Source of the DNA: Gammaproteobacteria bacterium
GTDB taxonomy: Bacteria; Pseudomonadota; Gammaproteobacteria; Pseudomonadales; Azotimanducaceae
DNA length: 51,729 nucleotides
Direction: 5' to 3'
NCBI GenBank assembly: GCA_021773555.1
Contig: JAJFKA010000018.1
Coordinates: 1-51,729 of the forward strand
Under the pieces are notes generated by a model that worked only from the letters and a program-made list of their open reading frames with translations, was not told the origin of the DNA and ran no database searches. The position numbers were made by a program, and so were the translations under genes. Positions 15,425 to 23,496 of this stretch are shown piece by piece (the first letter of the stretch is position 1; each line of letters opens with the position of its first letter).

Positions 15425-17098
15425 CTAATTTTCTATTACATAACGGCCTGGTGCCGGATCAAGTGCCGGGTAGTTTTCAGAACCCATTCCTGCTATCGCC
15501 TCGATCTCGTCTCCGGATCGTTCCTTTAACCATGCTATCCAGTGTTCCCGCCAGGATCCTGGTATCTCCTGCGCCAGCGCAATCCATTCTTCCGGATCTT
15601 CTGGCAAAGTGTCTGCAATCCAGTACTTCATGTACTTGTTAGGCTTATTGCTGATGGTCTGGGTGTGATTCTGGTTCGTTAGTACAAACTGTACATCACC
15701 ACCGAATAATTGTGTGCTGCGATAGCAACCACGCCACGGCGTGATGTGATCCGTGCTGCCGGCCATTATGTAGGTATCATAGGAAATATGTGACAAATCA
15801 AGCCGTTTGCCAGCACAGCGCATACTACCGGTTGCCAGCGCATTATCCAGTGCGAGATCAAGGTAGTCACACTGTAACCCAGCAGGGACGCGGGTGTAGT
15901 CCATCGACCAGAATAGCAGGGGGTGTATCGGAGGCGGTTTGCCGATAAGCCAGTTGTCACGATAAAACGCCATCACACTTTCTTCCGGTGTCAACATGGC
16001 GAACATTTCGAAGACATCCTTCTCATCGAATATACCTTTGGCTTGAACCCGCTGCTTCTGAGCTTGAATGGATTCCTCAGAGACGAACAGACCAAAATCA
16101 CTATCCTCGGTGTGGTTATCGAGAATATTTACAAACAAAGAATGGCTGTGGACAGTTTCAATCCCACGAGCGTCGAGCAGCCCAAGCGCTGCTGCCGTGG
16201 TAATGCCGCCCGCACACAGACCCATCACATTAACCTGCTCCTCACCAGTAATCTCGCGCATGATATCAATGGCATTGATTAGCGCGGTCGCATACAGCTC
16301 CAGATCCCAGTCCCGATGCGCGATCTCGGGGTTACGCCAGCTAATTGCGAAAACCCGAATACCTTCATTCAGCAATTCCTGAAACAGGCTTCTGTCCAGC
16401 GTCAGATCGCCAAGATAGAACCGGTTTACCTGACTGAACACATAGAGAAACGGACGGCTGTGCACCTTTTCGGTAAGCGGCTCATACTGCATCAGTTCGA
16501 TCAATTCATCACGATAGACAACCGACCCGCGACTGGCGGCAACGTCTTTGCCAACAACGAATCCGTTCCTGTCCGCCACTGCCGGGTATCCGTGGTTGTC
16601 TCGCAAGTCGTTGACGAAATTGTTCAGCCCGGCTACAAGGCTCTCACCCCTGGAATTGAAAAGTGCCTGCAGTGCAGCAGGGTTTGTGTAGAAGTTGTTT
16701 ACCGGCGCAAGCATGTCTTTCATGATGTTGAGCAGAAACTGGGCACGTTTCTCGTCCATGCCTTGTAGTTCAATCTGCTCAAGCCATTCGTCCAGTGCAC
16801 GACCCCAGGCGATGTAATACTGCGCAATACGCCTGAACCACTGGTTTTCCGTGTAAATGTCTTCCTGAAAACGGGAATCTTCCTTGCCAGGGTCGATTGT
16901 GCTGAAACCCATGGTGATTGCGGCGGACTCACTGGCAAATGTCTGCCAGGCATTGGAAAAAATACGCGGTTGTTCCGCCATCTGACGAACCAGGGCCTGC
17001 AGCGCACTAATCACTTCATCACGATCAACACCGAGCGCAAGGTTTAGGGCGACACCTTCATTTCTTCGTGTGGAGCGCTCGTCAACAGCATCAACCAT
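15425..17098 (-). CDS. phaC: Class II-like poly(3-hydroxyalkanoate) synthase
   Basis: A 557-residue PHA polymerase. The lipase-like box is MGLCAGGIT with catalytic C295; D450 in AGSTDHITPW and H478 in NQNHTQTI complete the triad. Spacing and total length agree with Pseudomonas class II enzymes (about 559 residues, C296), and the end WREHWIAWLKERSGDE also matches that group. It polymerises 3-hydroxyacyl-CoA into cytoplasmic granules. The usual GHIQSI near the histidine is changed to NHTQTI. No depolymerase or phasin gene is adjacent; instead the GYD pair follows. A second, class III synthase lies at 33699. Confidence 0.87.
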   Translation of the reverse strand: MVDAVDERSTRRNEGVALNLALGVDRDEVISALQALVRQMAEQPRIFSNAWQTFASESAAITMGFSTIDPGKEDSRFQEDIYTENQWFRRIAQYYIAWGRALDEWLEQIELQGMDEKRAQFLLNIMKDMLAPVNNFYTNPAALQALFNSRGESLVAGLNNFVNDLRDNHGYPAVADRNGFVVGKDVAASRGSVVYRDELIELMQYEPLTEKVHSRPFLYVFSQVNRFYLGDLTLDRSLFQELLNEGIRVFAISWRNPEIAHRDWDLELYATALINAIDIMREITGEEQVNVMGLCAGGITTAAALGLLDARGIETVHSHSLFVNILDNHTEDSDFGLFVSEESIQAQKQRVQAKGIFDEKDVFEMFAMLTPEESVMAFYRDNWLIGKPPPIHPLLFWSMDYTRVPAGLQCDYLDLALDNALATGSMRCAGKRLDLSHISYDTYIMAGSTDHITPWRGCYRSTQLFGGDVQFVLTNQNHTQTISNKPNKYMKYWIADTLPEDPEEWIALAQEIPGSWREHWIAWLKERSGDEIEAIAGMGSENYPALDPAPGRYVIEN

Positions 17099-17172
17099 TT
17101 CAGCCTCCGTTTAGTTTTATGTTCCCTTTGTACAGGATTGAGAAGACCGCGGCAAACTCAATTCACAGCCAG

Positions 17173-17790
17173 TCAGTCACCGCCTGAGAGGTGCTCACTA
17201 TTGTTGAAAAATTGAAGTTCAGGCCGAGCAGACCAGTCAAGTTCAGAAAAGGAGGTGTTACCCATGTGGTAATCGGAGAACGGGAAAAGACGCGCTTCGA
17301 GCATATGCGACAAAGCGATGGCCATGGCAGCCCCATGGCTGACAACTGCAACACACTGCCCGGTATGCTGCTTTTGAAGCCGCGACAGAAATATCATCAT
17401 ACGCGTGCACACCTGGTTGAGAGACTCGCCCCCGGGGGGTGCAAAGTCATCATCCGCCGCGATCGACTCGAAGAAACGGTGCTGCTCATGTAACACGTGA
17501 TAGGGAGTATCCTCGAGGACTCCGATCGAATACTCGCGGAGATCATCGTCCAACCGCACCCTGACACCCAGTTTTGAGGCCAGTGGTTTCGCCGTGTTTC
17601 GTGTTCGCTGCAGCGGTGACGAATAGATCGCTGAAAGTGCTGGATATCTGACGGCGACATGCGCAGCCATGGCTTCGGCCTGATTCAGGCCATTTTGATT
17701 CAGGGCACTGTCGGTGGAGCCGTGCCAACGTCTGGTAACGTTCGCTTCAATTTCGCCGTGGCGAATTAATACAATCTTTGTATTCACCAT
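17173..17790 (-). CDS. Histidine phosphatase family protein
   Basis: A 205-residue member of the branch 1 histidine phosphatases (phosphoglycerate mutase-like). LIRHGE (R10, H11) carries the phospho-accepting histidine, YSSPLQRTRNTA the second arginine block, and VVSHGAAM the second histidine. It could act on alpha-ribazole phosphate, fructose bisphosphate or a protein; sequence does not decide. Its ATG overlaps the GloA stop by 7 bases, indicating co-translation with glyoxalase I. Confidence 0.85.
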   Translation of the reverse strand: MVNTKIVLIRHGEIEANVTRRWHGSTDSALNQNGLNQAEAMAAHVAVRYPALSAIYSSPLQRTRNTAKPLASKLGVRVRLDDDLREYSIGVLEDTPYHVLHEQHRFFESIAADDDFAPPGGESLNQVCTRMMIFLSRLQKQHTGQCVAVVSHGAAMAIALSHMLEARLFPFSDYHMGNTSFSELDWSARPELQFFNNSEHLSGGD

Positions 17791-18206
17791 TCCCCGGTGT
17801 TTTCCATCGACTGCCAGGGCTCAGCCGGTTCCAGTGCCGTACCTGCCTGCAGCAGTTCAATCGAAATATTGTCAGGTGATCTAACGAACGCCATTCGGCC
17901 ATCCCGGGGTGGGCGATTGATCACGACACCGCCATCTGCCAGTCGCTGGCAGGTCGCGTAAATGTCTTCAACCGCGTAGGCAAGATGTCCGAAATTTCGG
18001 TTGCCTTCACCTAGCTCGTCGCCGTCCCAGTTGTAAGTCAACTCGACCTGCGCCTCGTCGTCACCCGGGGCGGCCAGAAAAACCAGAGAAAATCTGCCTT
18101 GTTCGCTGTCAATTCGACGCAACTGCTGCAGACCGAGTTTGTTACAGTAGAAGTCCAGTGAATCATCAATATTCAGAACCCGCACCATCGTATGTAGATA
18201 CTTCAT
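17784..18206 (-). CDS. gloA: Lactoylglutathione lyase (glyoxalase I)
   Basis: A 140-residue VOC-fold enzyme. MKYLHTMVRV gives metal ligand H5; E55 (QVELTYNW), H74 (FGHLAYAV) and E117 (ISIELLQ) complete a set that matches the Ni2+ ligands of E. coli GloA closely in spacing. The enzyme isomerises the methylglyoxal-glutathione hemithioacetal to S-lactoylglutathione in the cytoplasm. DSLDFYCNKLGL near the start is the usual family block. It is followed by the histidine phosphatase with a 7-base overlap and preceded by ribH after 59 bases. Confidence 0.85.
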   Translation of the reverse strand: MKYLHTMVRVLNIDDSLDFYCNKLGLQQLRRIDSEQGRFSLVFLAAPGDDEAQVELTYNWDGDELGEGNRNFGHLAYAVEDIYATCQRLADGGVVINRPPRDGRMAFVRSPDNISIELLQAGTALEPAEPWQSMENTGEW

Positions 18207-18265
18207 TGTTCTCCCTCAAATTCCTCTGGTAGTAGTTATTATCACGGCGAGATGTCACGCCAGAT

Positions 18266-18715
18266 TCAAGCAGCGGAGACAAGCGCCAGATTAGCCATCG
18301 TTTTCTGGCAGGCAACCGCAGCCTCCCGCCCTTTAATCGAAAAATGTTGGAAGAAAAATTCTTCCCGCCCATCACTCAGGAAATCCTGTGGCGTCAGAAT
18401 GCCATAGATAATTGGTAGATTGGAATCCATCTGCACCTTCATGGTCGCATCAAGCACGGTCTGGGCAACAAATTCATGTCGATAAATTCCATGGTCAACG
18501 ACGAGACCTGCCACAACAATGACCTCATATTTACTCGATGCAGCACAACGAGCGGCCAGAAGAGGAATCTCCACGACACCGGGCGCTTCAAAAATGTCAA
18601 TGTCCACCTGCTCGTTTTCCAGCGTAAGGAGTTGCGAACGAAACGCCAGTTGGAATTGATCGACGATATCTTTGTGCCAGCAGGATTGGATAAATGCAAC
18701 GCGATAACTATTCAT
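18266..18715 (-). CDS. ribH: 6,7-dimethyl-8-ribityllumazine synthase, RibH2 type
   Basis: A 149-residue lumazine synthase that condenses 5-amino-6-ribitylaminouracil with dihydroxybutanone phosphate, the penultimate riboflavin step. FIQSCWHKDIVDQF, APGVVEIPL, VDHGIYRHEFVAQ and FFFQHFSIKGREAA match the RibH2 group known from Brucella and Mesorhizobium rather than the common RibH, which has a GGTPHF-type loop at the third block. RibH2 enzymes form decamers. No other rib gene and no FMN riboswitch pattern was seen. GAGGA before the ATG is part of a CGAGG-AA-CCTCG dyad at 18717-18728. Confidence 0.83.
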   Translation of the reverse strand: MNSYRVAFIQSCWHKDIVDQFQLAFRSQLLTLENEQVDIDIFEAPGVVEIPLLAARCAASSKYEVIVVAGLVVDHGIYRHEFVAQTVLDATMKVQMDSNLPIIYGILTPQDFLSDGREEFFFQHFSIKGREAAVACQKTMANLALVSAA

Positions 18716-18835
18716 AACGAGGTTCCTCGAATTGAGATGTAATGCACTGGAGAAGTAAACTCGTGACCCGTTCTGGAATTTTTTAAGGGCAGTCTCTCGA
18801 ATCAGCCTGGTGTGGCATGATGCCAGACTGCACCT

Positions 18836-18967
18836 CTATTCGGCGTAGCCTGAAGCTTTCGTAGACAGTGCTTCCGTAGACAGTGCTTTCGTAGACAGTG
18901 CCCTGGTAAGCAGTTCGTCCTTGAGTAATTCAACAAGGGTTGAACCTGTGCCACTTGTTGAGCGCAT
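18836..18967 (-). CDS. Possible small repeat-containing protein or gene remnant
   Basis: In the 380-base gap between ribH and the TraB gene, this 43-codon frame opens at ATG 18967 and encodes STLVELLKDELL followed by three in-frame copies of an ALST[KE] pentapeptide. A separate 13-codon frame starting at ATG 19019 (MPEVIEIARDLGG) ends 11 bases upstream in another frame; one frameshift would join them. Both parts look protein-like, so this may be a small gene or the broken end of one. No good ribosome binding site is seen. No family was recognised. Confidence 0.35.
   Translation of the reverse strand: MRSTSGTGSTLVELLKDELLTRALSTKALSTEALSTKASGYAE
18858..18902. repeat. Three 15-bp tandem repeats
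   Basis: Units at 18858-18872, 18873-18887 and 18888-18902 follow TTCGTAGACAGTGCT with one difference in each of the second and third copies. The unit length is a multiple of three and keeps the small minus-strand frame open, encoding repeated ALST[KE]. Confidence 0.9.
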
Positions 18968-19095
18968 TTCGTGCCGGTTATCCGCCTAAATCGCGGGCGA
19001 TTTCAATAACCTCTGGCATGGTTGTGATTTACCTGACGGGTGGCTGGCCAATGCGCTGGCCATCTCAGGACATTGTATAAAGATTTTCCGGAACT

Positions 19096-19992
19096 TCAAT
19101 CGCTTAGTTGCTGAACTTTGAAGTCCTTGCGCAACAACGAGATAATTCCATTGTCACCCCCCATATGTAATGCGCCTGCCACGACCAAATAGGTTCCTCG
19201 ACTACTGGCATATTCACGAATTTTATCGGCCATTTTGAGATTGCGTTGGTCGATTAATCTATCCATTTGCGCATGCAGTTGTGGGTACTTATTCATTGCC
19301 TCCATCGTCAGTGCCAGCATGTGATTCGCATCACCAATGGTCCACGCATCAACGAGCTTGCCAAGTGTCTGCTCCAGACGCTCCTGTTCTTCGAGTGAAG
19401 CGCGTAATGACAGTTCCTGCAGCACCATCGACTCCCCGGACAAAATCCGGATCTGATCCTGGAAAGATTCCAGCTCCAGTATCGGTTTTCCCTCTGCGAT
19501 GGCCAGTTGCTGAAAATGATGGTCTATCCCGTATTGAGACTCGTAGCCGAGCAAACTCAACTCTCGTTGACCGATGGTTAACATCAGGTACCAGGGCTTC
19601 ATTCGCTGAAAATCGGAAAATGCGAGGTCTCTTTCACGCAAATACTGCTTCAACATTTCCAGCGTATTACTGCTCACGTCGGCGGCGATGGTCCGACCAC
19701 CGGTGTAAAACCCGTTTGCACGCATCACGCGATTTATTTCTCCCGGTGCAAGTTTGCTCAGGTCAACCTCGAACACAACCTTATCGGCTTCCCTGAACGC
19801 TTCTTCAATCACACTGGTCAGCGGGTACATCCCGGTTTTCATTGCGTGGATAGAACCGAGCAGATACACCCTGGAACCCTGGTTTTCCAGAACCCACAGA
19901 CAAACGGGGTTCGAATCCGCCTGACAAAACGTGGCAGAAACTGCCAGCACGAAGGCCATCATCAGGCGCCTTACCTGCATACTATTCAACAT
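19096..19992 (-). CDS. TraB/GumN family exported protein
   Basis: About 298 residues from ATG 19992. That start was chosen because GGAGG lies five bases upstream, and it overlaps the preceding gene by 11 bases. A signal peptide (MQVRRLMMAFVLAVSATFCQA) is followed by YLLGSIHAMK, the first GxxH motif, ESQYGIDHHF in the middle, and VVAGALHMGGDNG, the second GxxH motif. TraB/GumN (Tiki-like) proteins are thought to be metalloproteases or related hydrolases; bacterial roles are poorly known. It is the last gene of an exported three-gene cluster. Confidence 0.85.
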   Translation of the reverse strand: MLNSMQVRRLMMAFVLAVSATFCQADSNPVCLWVLENQGSRVYLLGSIHAMKTGMYPLTSVIEEAFREADKVVFEVDLSKLAPGEINRVMRANGFYTGGRTIAADVSSNTLEMLKQYLRERDLAFSDFQRMKPWYLMLTIGQRELSLLGYESQYGIDHHFQQLAIAEGKPILELESFQDQIRILSGESMVLQELSLRASLEEQERLEQTLGKLVDAWTIGDANHMLALTMEAMNKYPQLHAQMDRLIDQRNLKMADKIREYASSRGTYLVVAGALHMGGDNGIISLLRKDFKVQQLSD

Positions 19993-22405
19993 CAAAACCT
20001 CCAACATAAACAGGACTGGACCAGATCACCTTGTCATCCGTTTGCCTGACCTTCACATAATAGTAGTCCCCGATTCCGTGGGGTCGATTATCGACGAATG
20101 AGAAGGTTTCCTGATTTGACTGCCTGTCGGTCACCAGTTCGTAGCTGATCGTATCGGCATATCCGTCGACATTAATAATTCGCGTGACAACTCCCTCGAG
20201 CAATTCAGTCATGGTCACATGCTGATGTGCATCCGGCGTCGGTCTCGGAGTTCTCTCCTCAGGTAGCAAGCTGACATCTTCAAATCCTTCCTTGATATGC
20301 ATCTCCAATGAAATGTCCTCGCCGTTCATTTGCGAAAGTTTGATAGTAAAGCTGCTCGAAGTGCCATGCGTCCAGGTAATAAAGTCAACCCGACTGTCGT
20401 CGCCGGGATTTATCGCGATCGCGCTGCGATTCAAACGACTGAAACCTGAGGACTCAATTGTTGCGGTCTTTGCGCCTTGCACATTCAGATATCCCAGCCA
20501 CTGGCGACCATTTCGTGGCAGGTCAAATCCCGGCTTGAGTGGCGCGCTGTCTGAAGCAACAGATATCTTCACGTGAAGTTCCGTGACGTCCCTATCCGCC
20601 ACCGACTCAATTTCGCCAATCGCTCCATTGAAGTTCTTCTGATCGATGACCTGACCGTTGCGAATCAGGCTCACATCGGCAAGGCCTTCGCTACTCACAA
20701 TGACACCCGTAACCTGCCGTCGTGGTGTGTGCCTGATACGACTGCCCGGATGGTTGCCATTAACCTTTACCAGCAGAATCGCCTTGGACCCGCTGGTCAC
20801 GTAAGTACGCCTGTCTTGTATTGCCTCCTGCCAGGATTGGCCAGCGAGGCGCAGTACGGCGGTTCTCGGCAACACTTCCCCAGGACTCACATGCGAGGTA
20901 GGAGTCGCCGTAAAACCGATACGATAACCCTGGTCCGCAAAGTATTTCCCCAGCCACTCGTGTCCACTTGCGCCCGTCAGAACTTCCGCAAGCAGCGCAC
21001 GGGACAGGACGCGATGATCGGAAGGTATCTCTGCCAGTGCCATCTGTGTCAGCGGATTGTCCTGAATCACAGCGTAGTGACCACCAAGTTTCATTGGCAG
21101 ATCTGTTTCTCTGGCACCCTTCAATCCAGGCAGATAGCTATCGTGATCGGTGATCAGCTGAACATCAAACAAGGCAAAACCTTCTGCCAGAATGAGTGCT
21201 TTAGAACGTGTCCCGTCCGACGAGTCACTGTGGTTGTGCAGATTGAGCCAGCTCAGTTGCAGTTCCTGATTGTTATCCACCAGGATGGGATTGGATTCGC
21301 CGGTCAGCCCACCGCCGCCCGACCTGGCTGTGATGGTGTGCGAGCCTTCTGGTAACCGCATATCAGAAATAACGGCAGTCGCTTGCCTGGATGCATCAAG
21401 GCGCTGTTGGTACACACCATCGACGATAATATCCAGTGAAACCCGCCCACCCTCGCTTAAATTACCGTGGCTGTCTTCGCTTCGAATTTTCAGGTCAAAA
21501 TTTTGATTCGAATGCAGCAACGAAGGCGCGTCGACAACCAATCTCGCGGATGCTCCTGCCTCCAGGCGACGTGACGGGACTGGCACTGCCATGAAGTGAT
21601 TGGTATCAGGCAGCGCCAGGAACAACGGCAAGGAAAACCGGCCGGAGCGCACCGGCAGCACAAAACCACTTCGGTTCTGCCCATAGTTAATCTCGACAAT
21701 GTCCTCCGGGCTGAGCTCACCTGCGATCACCTCAAAATACGGGACCCGTGCAAGGCCATAGTAACTGCCGTACAGGCCGGTTCTGGACAATCCACCGGCT
21801 TTGAACTCGACCTCGGCGTTACTGCTGCGAATCGATACAAAGTCAGGCGCTTTCGCATTATCCGCCTGCAGACGCAAGCCAGATGACCAGTGCGTCGCGG
21901 CGAGTAAACGTGTTCCAACGGAAAGCGGCATCCCCACTTTATAGCGCTGGATCAGTGCGACCCGTTCACCCACGATTAATGGACCCGAGGCTTCCATCGT
22001 GGTGGTGCCGAGCCATTCAGGGTTCTGCTCGAGTATCAGTAATTCTGCTGCATATCCGTCCAGCGTCGCACTCATTTCAACGGCGACAGCGACACTGGCG
22101 CGTTGCATTGCCAGTTGTTTCGCCCGGCTTATAGCGGGATAGAATTCAGCGGGTAGTTCATGGCCAGCCAGGAGCAGTTGTTGTGCCCGGATTTGCAAAA
22201 AATCAATCTTCGCCAGGAGCGCTTTATTGACGTCGCCATCCGGGAGGCTTGCATAATCTGAAATAGCGCCGACAGTGTTCAACTCAGTCGGGACAGAGAT
22301 GAGAGGATCTGCGGCGGATAACTCCGCCGCGGTCACGGGTACCGACGAGAAATATGAGGCCGTCAGACAGCAGATCAGCAAACCCTGGCAACGTATTTTA
22401 TGCAT
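19982..22405 (-). CDS. Large exported PHP-like (DUF3604-related) protein
   Basis: An 807-residue protein with a signal peptide (cleavage near VTAA-ELS). Residues 30-380 are a long beta-rich region with no recognised domain; 285-375 look like an immunoglobulin-type or bacterial surface fold. From 388 a PHP-type phosphoesterase motif appears: NLHNHSDSSDG (H390, H392), ITDHD (418-422), SHVSPG (H505) and DRRTYVTSG (531-539), the last typical of DUF3604/PHP exported proteins. The part between the second and third motifs is much shorter than usual, so activity is uncertain. It starts 12 bases after the hydrolase-like gene and overlaps TraB. Confidence 0.7.
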   Translation of the reverse strand: MHKIRCQGLLICCLTASYFSSVPVTAAELSAADPLISVPTELNTVGAISDYASLPDGDVNKALLAKIDFLQIRAQQLLLAGHELPAEFYPAISRAKQLAMQRASVAVAVEMSATLDGYAAELLILEQNPEWLGTTTMEASGPLIVGERVALIQRYKVGMPLSVGTRLLAATHWSSGLRLQADNAKAPDFVSIRSSNAEVEFKAGGLSRTGLYGSYYGLARVPYFEVIAGELSPEDIVEINYGQNRSGFVLPVRSGRFSLPLFLALPDTNHFMAVPVPSRRLEAGASARLVVDAPSLLHSNQNFDLKIRSEDSHGNLSEGGRVSLDIIVDGVYQQRLDASRQATAVISDMRLPEGSHTITARSGGGGLTGESNPILVDNNQELQLSWLNLHNHSDSSDGTRSKALILAEGFALFDVQLITDHDSYLPGLKGARETDLPMKLGGHYAVIQDNPLTQMALAEIPSDHRVLSRALLAEVLTGASGHEWLGKYFADQGYRIGFTATPTSHVSPGEVLPRTAVLRLAGQSWQEAIQDRRTYVTSGSKAILLVKVNGNHPGSRIRHTPRRQVTGVIVSSEGLADVSLIRNGQVIDQKNFNGAIGEIESVADRDVTELHVKISVASDSAPLKPGFDLPRNGRQWLGYLNVQGAKTATIESSGFSRLNRSAIAINPGDDSRVDFITWTHGTSSSFTIKLSQMNGEDISLEMHIKEGFEDVSLLPEERTPRPTPDAHQHVTMTELLEGVVTRIINVDGYADTISYELVTDRQSNQETFSFVDNRPHGIGDYYYVKVRQTDDKVIWSSPVYVGGFDVE

Positions 22406-22417
22406 CCCGGAATGGAA

Positions 22418-23332
22418 TCAGATTTTGGCGCGGAGAAACGCCATGAGCGCCTGGGTGGGCATATTCCCCTCGGACCCCAGTTCCTCATCGATCAGTCGTG
22501 GTGACTTCTCATTGCCTGGAATCATGATGGTTTCAACCCCTGCCTGGGTCAATGCCTTTGCGAATCCCATCGCCTGTAATCGACTGCCTTCATTCTGGGA
22601 AACGTACAAAATCGCAAATGCCGGGATGTTGTGTCGCGAGGCCATGTGATGAATGGGAGAAGCCTGGCGCCAGATTTCCTCGTTATCACCAAAAATTAGA
22701 CGGTGTTGTCTACGCTCTATAAAACTACCCAATTCACGCATTAATCGATTAATGTCATAGCTTGCGGTATCGATCGCTACAACGCTCGAAATATCCGATA
22801 GCTTGAGATTCGCGACACGTAAATAGCTCGGATTGGTGGCAACCAGAGAAACCAGGTGTGCACCAGCTGCATGGCCCATGAGAATGATCCTTTGACTATC
22901 GAGGCCATACTGTGGCGCATGAGCTTTCACCCAGAGAATGACAGAAACAATATCTTCCGCCTGATCAAATATGGATGCATCCCAGCGGAGTCGGTAGTTC
23001 ATGCTGACGAATGCCAGGCCCTGACTGAGGAAGTAAGGCGGTTTGTCATTGACATCCGACTTATCTCCAAAAGCCCAGCCGCCACCATGTACATAGACGA
23101 CCACCGGTAACTTCCTGTCCTTGGCCTGCCAGTAAACGTCGAGAGTTTGAAGCTCAGGGTCGACGTGCGCGGCGGACTTTAGTCCGGCCATATAATTCAC
23201 ATCCCTGTCGACCCGAAATTGAGGATTTTCCGGTTCCGATGCCATCAAAGACAGACTTAAACAGAAGCAGGTCAACAGGCTCAGGTGGAATTGTAGGATT
23301 CTCAAAACGCTTAACTTATTCCCAGGCTGCAA
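22418..23332 (-). CDS. Exported alpha/beta hydrolase-fold protein lacking catalytic serine
   Basis: A 304-residue protein with an N-terminal export segment and a BD-FAE/arylformamidase-like alpha/beta hydrolase fold: VVVYVHGGGWAFGDKS is the oxyanion HGGG block and FVSMNYRL the next strand. The nucleophile elbow, normally GHSAGAH, reads GHAAGAH, so serine is alanine (codon GCA). The late block, normally G-x-x-H, reads GNEKSP, so the histidine is also missing, and the expected aspartate before it is not evident. It is therefore probably a binding pseudoenzyme rather than an esterase. First gene of the three-gene exported cluster. Confidence 0.78.
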   Translation of the reverse strand: MQPGNKLSVLRILQFHLSLLTCFCLSLSLMASEPENPQFRVDRDVNYMAGLKSAAHVDPELQTLDVYWQAKDRKLPVVVYVHGGGWAFGDKSDVNDKPPYFLSQGLAFVSMNYRLRWDASIFDQAEDIVSVILWVKAHAPQYGLDSQRIILMGHAAGAHLVSLVATNPSYLRVANLKLSDISSVVAIDTASYDINRLMRELGSFIERRQHRLIFGDNEEIWRQASPIHHMASRHNIPAFAILYVSQNEGSRLQAMGFAKALTQAGVETIMIPGNEKSPRLIDEELGSEGNMPTQALMAFLRAKI

Positions 23333-23422
23333 AAACCTATTTAATCCAGTTTGAATTGCAAAGGCAATACATAAAACCCCGCAACTCTTTCAAGCACTGA
23401 CCCCTGACGGCAGGTTCCAGAC

Positions 23423-23464
23423 AAAAAAAAGGCTGTCCGAATTGGTCCGGTCAGCCCTCCTTTT
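23423..23464 (-). terminator. Rho-independent terminator after acyl-CoA dehydrogenase
   Basis: On the minus strand GGCTG pairs with CAGCC (23431-23435 with 23452-23456), extended by three inner pairs after one mismatch, and is followed by eight T's (A's at 23423-23430). It lies 33 bases past the acyl-CoA dehydrogenase stop. A TTTT on the other side may allow weak two-way function, but no plus-strand gene ends here. Confidence 0.8.
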
Positions 23465-23484
23465 AACTATCGTTTTGACTATCG
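23461..23484. repeat. Two 12-bp tandem repeats
   Basis: TTTTAACTATCG followed by TTTTGACTATCG, differing at one base, lies between the acyl-CoA dehydrogenase stop and the terminator stem. Confidence 0.75.
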
Positions 23485-23496
23485 TGGAACATGTCA

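Noticed and set aside
18716-18835. Possible FMN riboswitch before ribH
   Set aside because: No conserved RFN blocks were found in this spacer on either strand; only a short dyad at 18813-18825.
19895-19930. GGTTCGAATCC, a tRNA T-loop-like sequence
   Set aside because: The flanking bases do not pair as a T-stem and there is no acceptor or anticodon stem; it is coding sequence of the TraB gene.
20573-21355. 260-codon plus-strand ORF inside the PHP-like gene
   Set aside because: It is the antisense of a clear coding frame, has no ribosome binding site and no recognisable domain.
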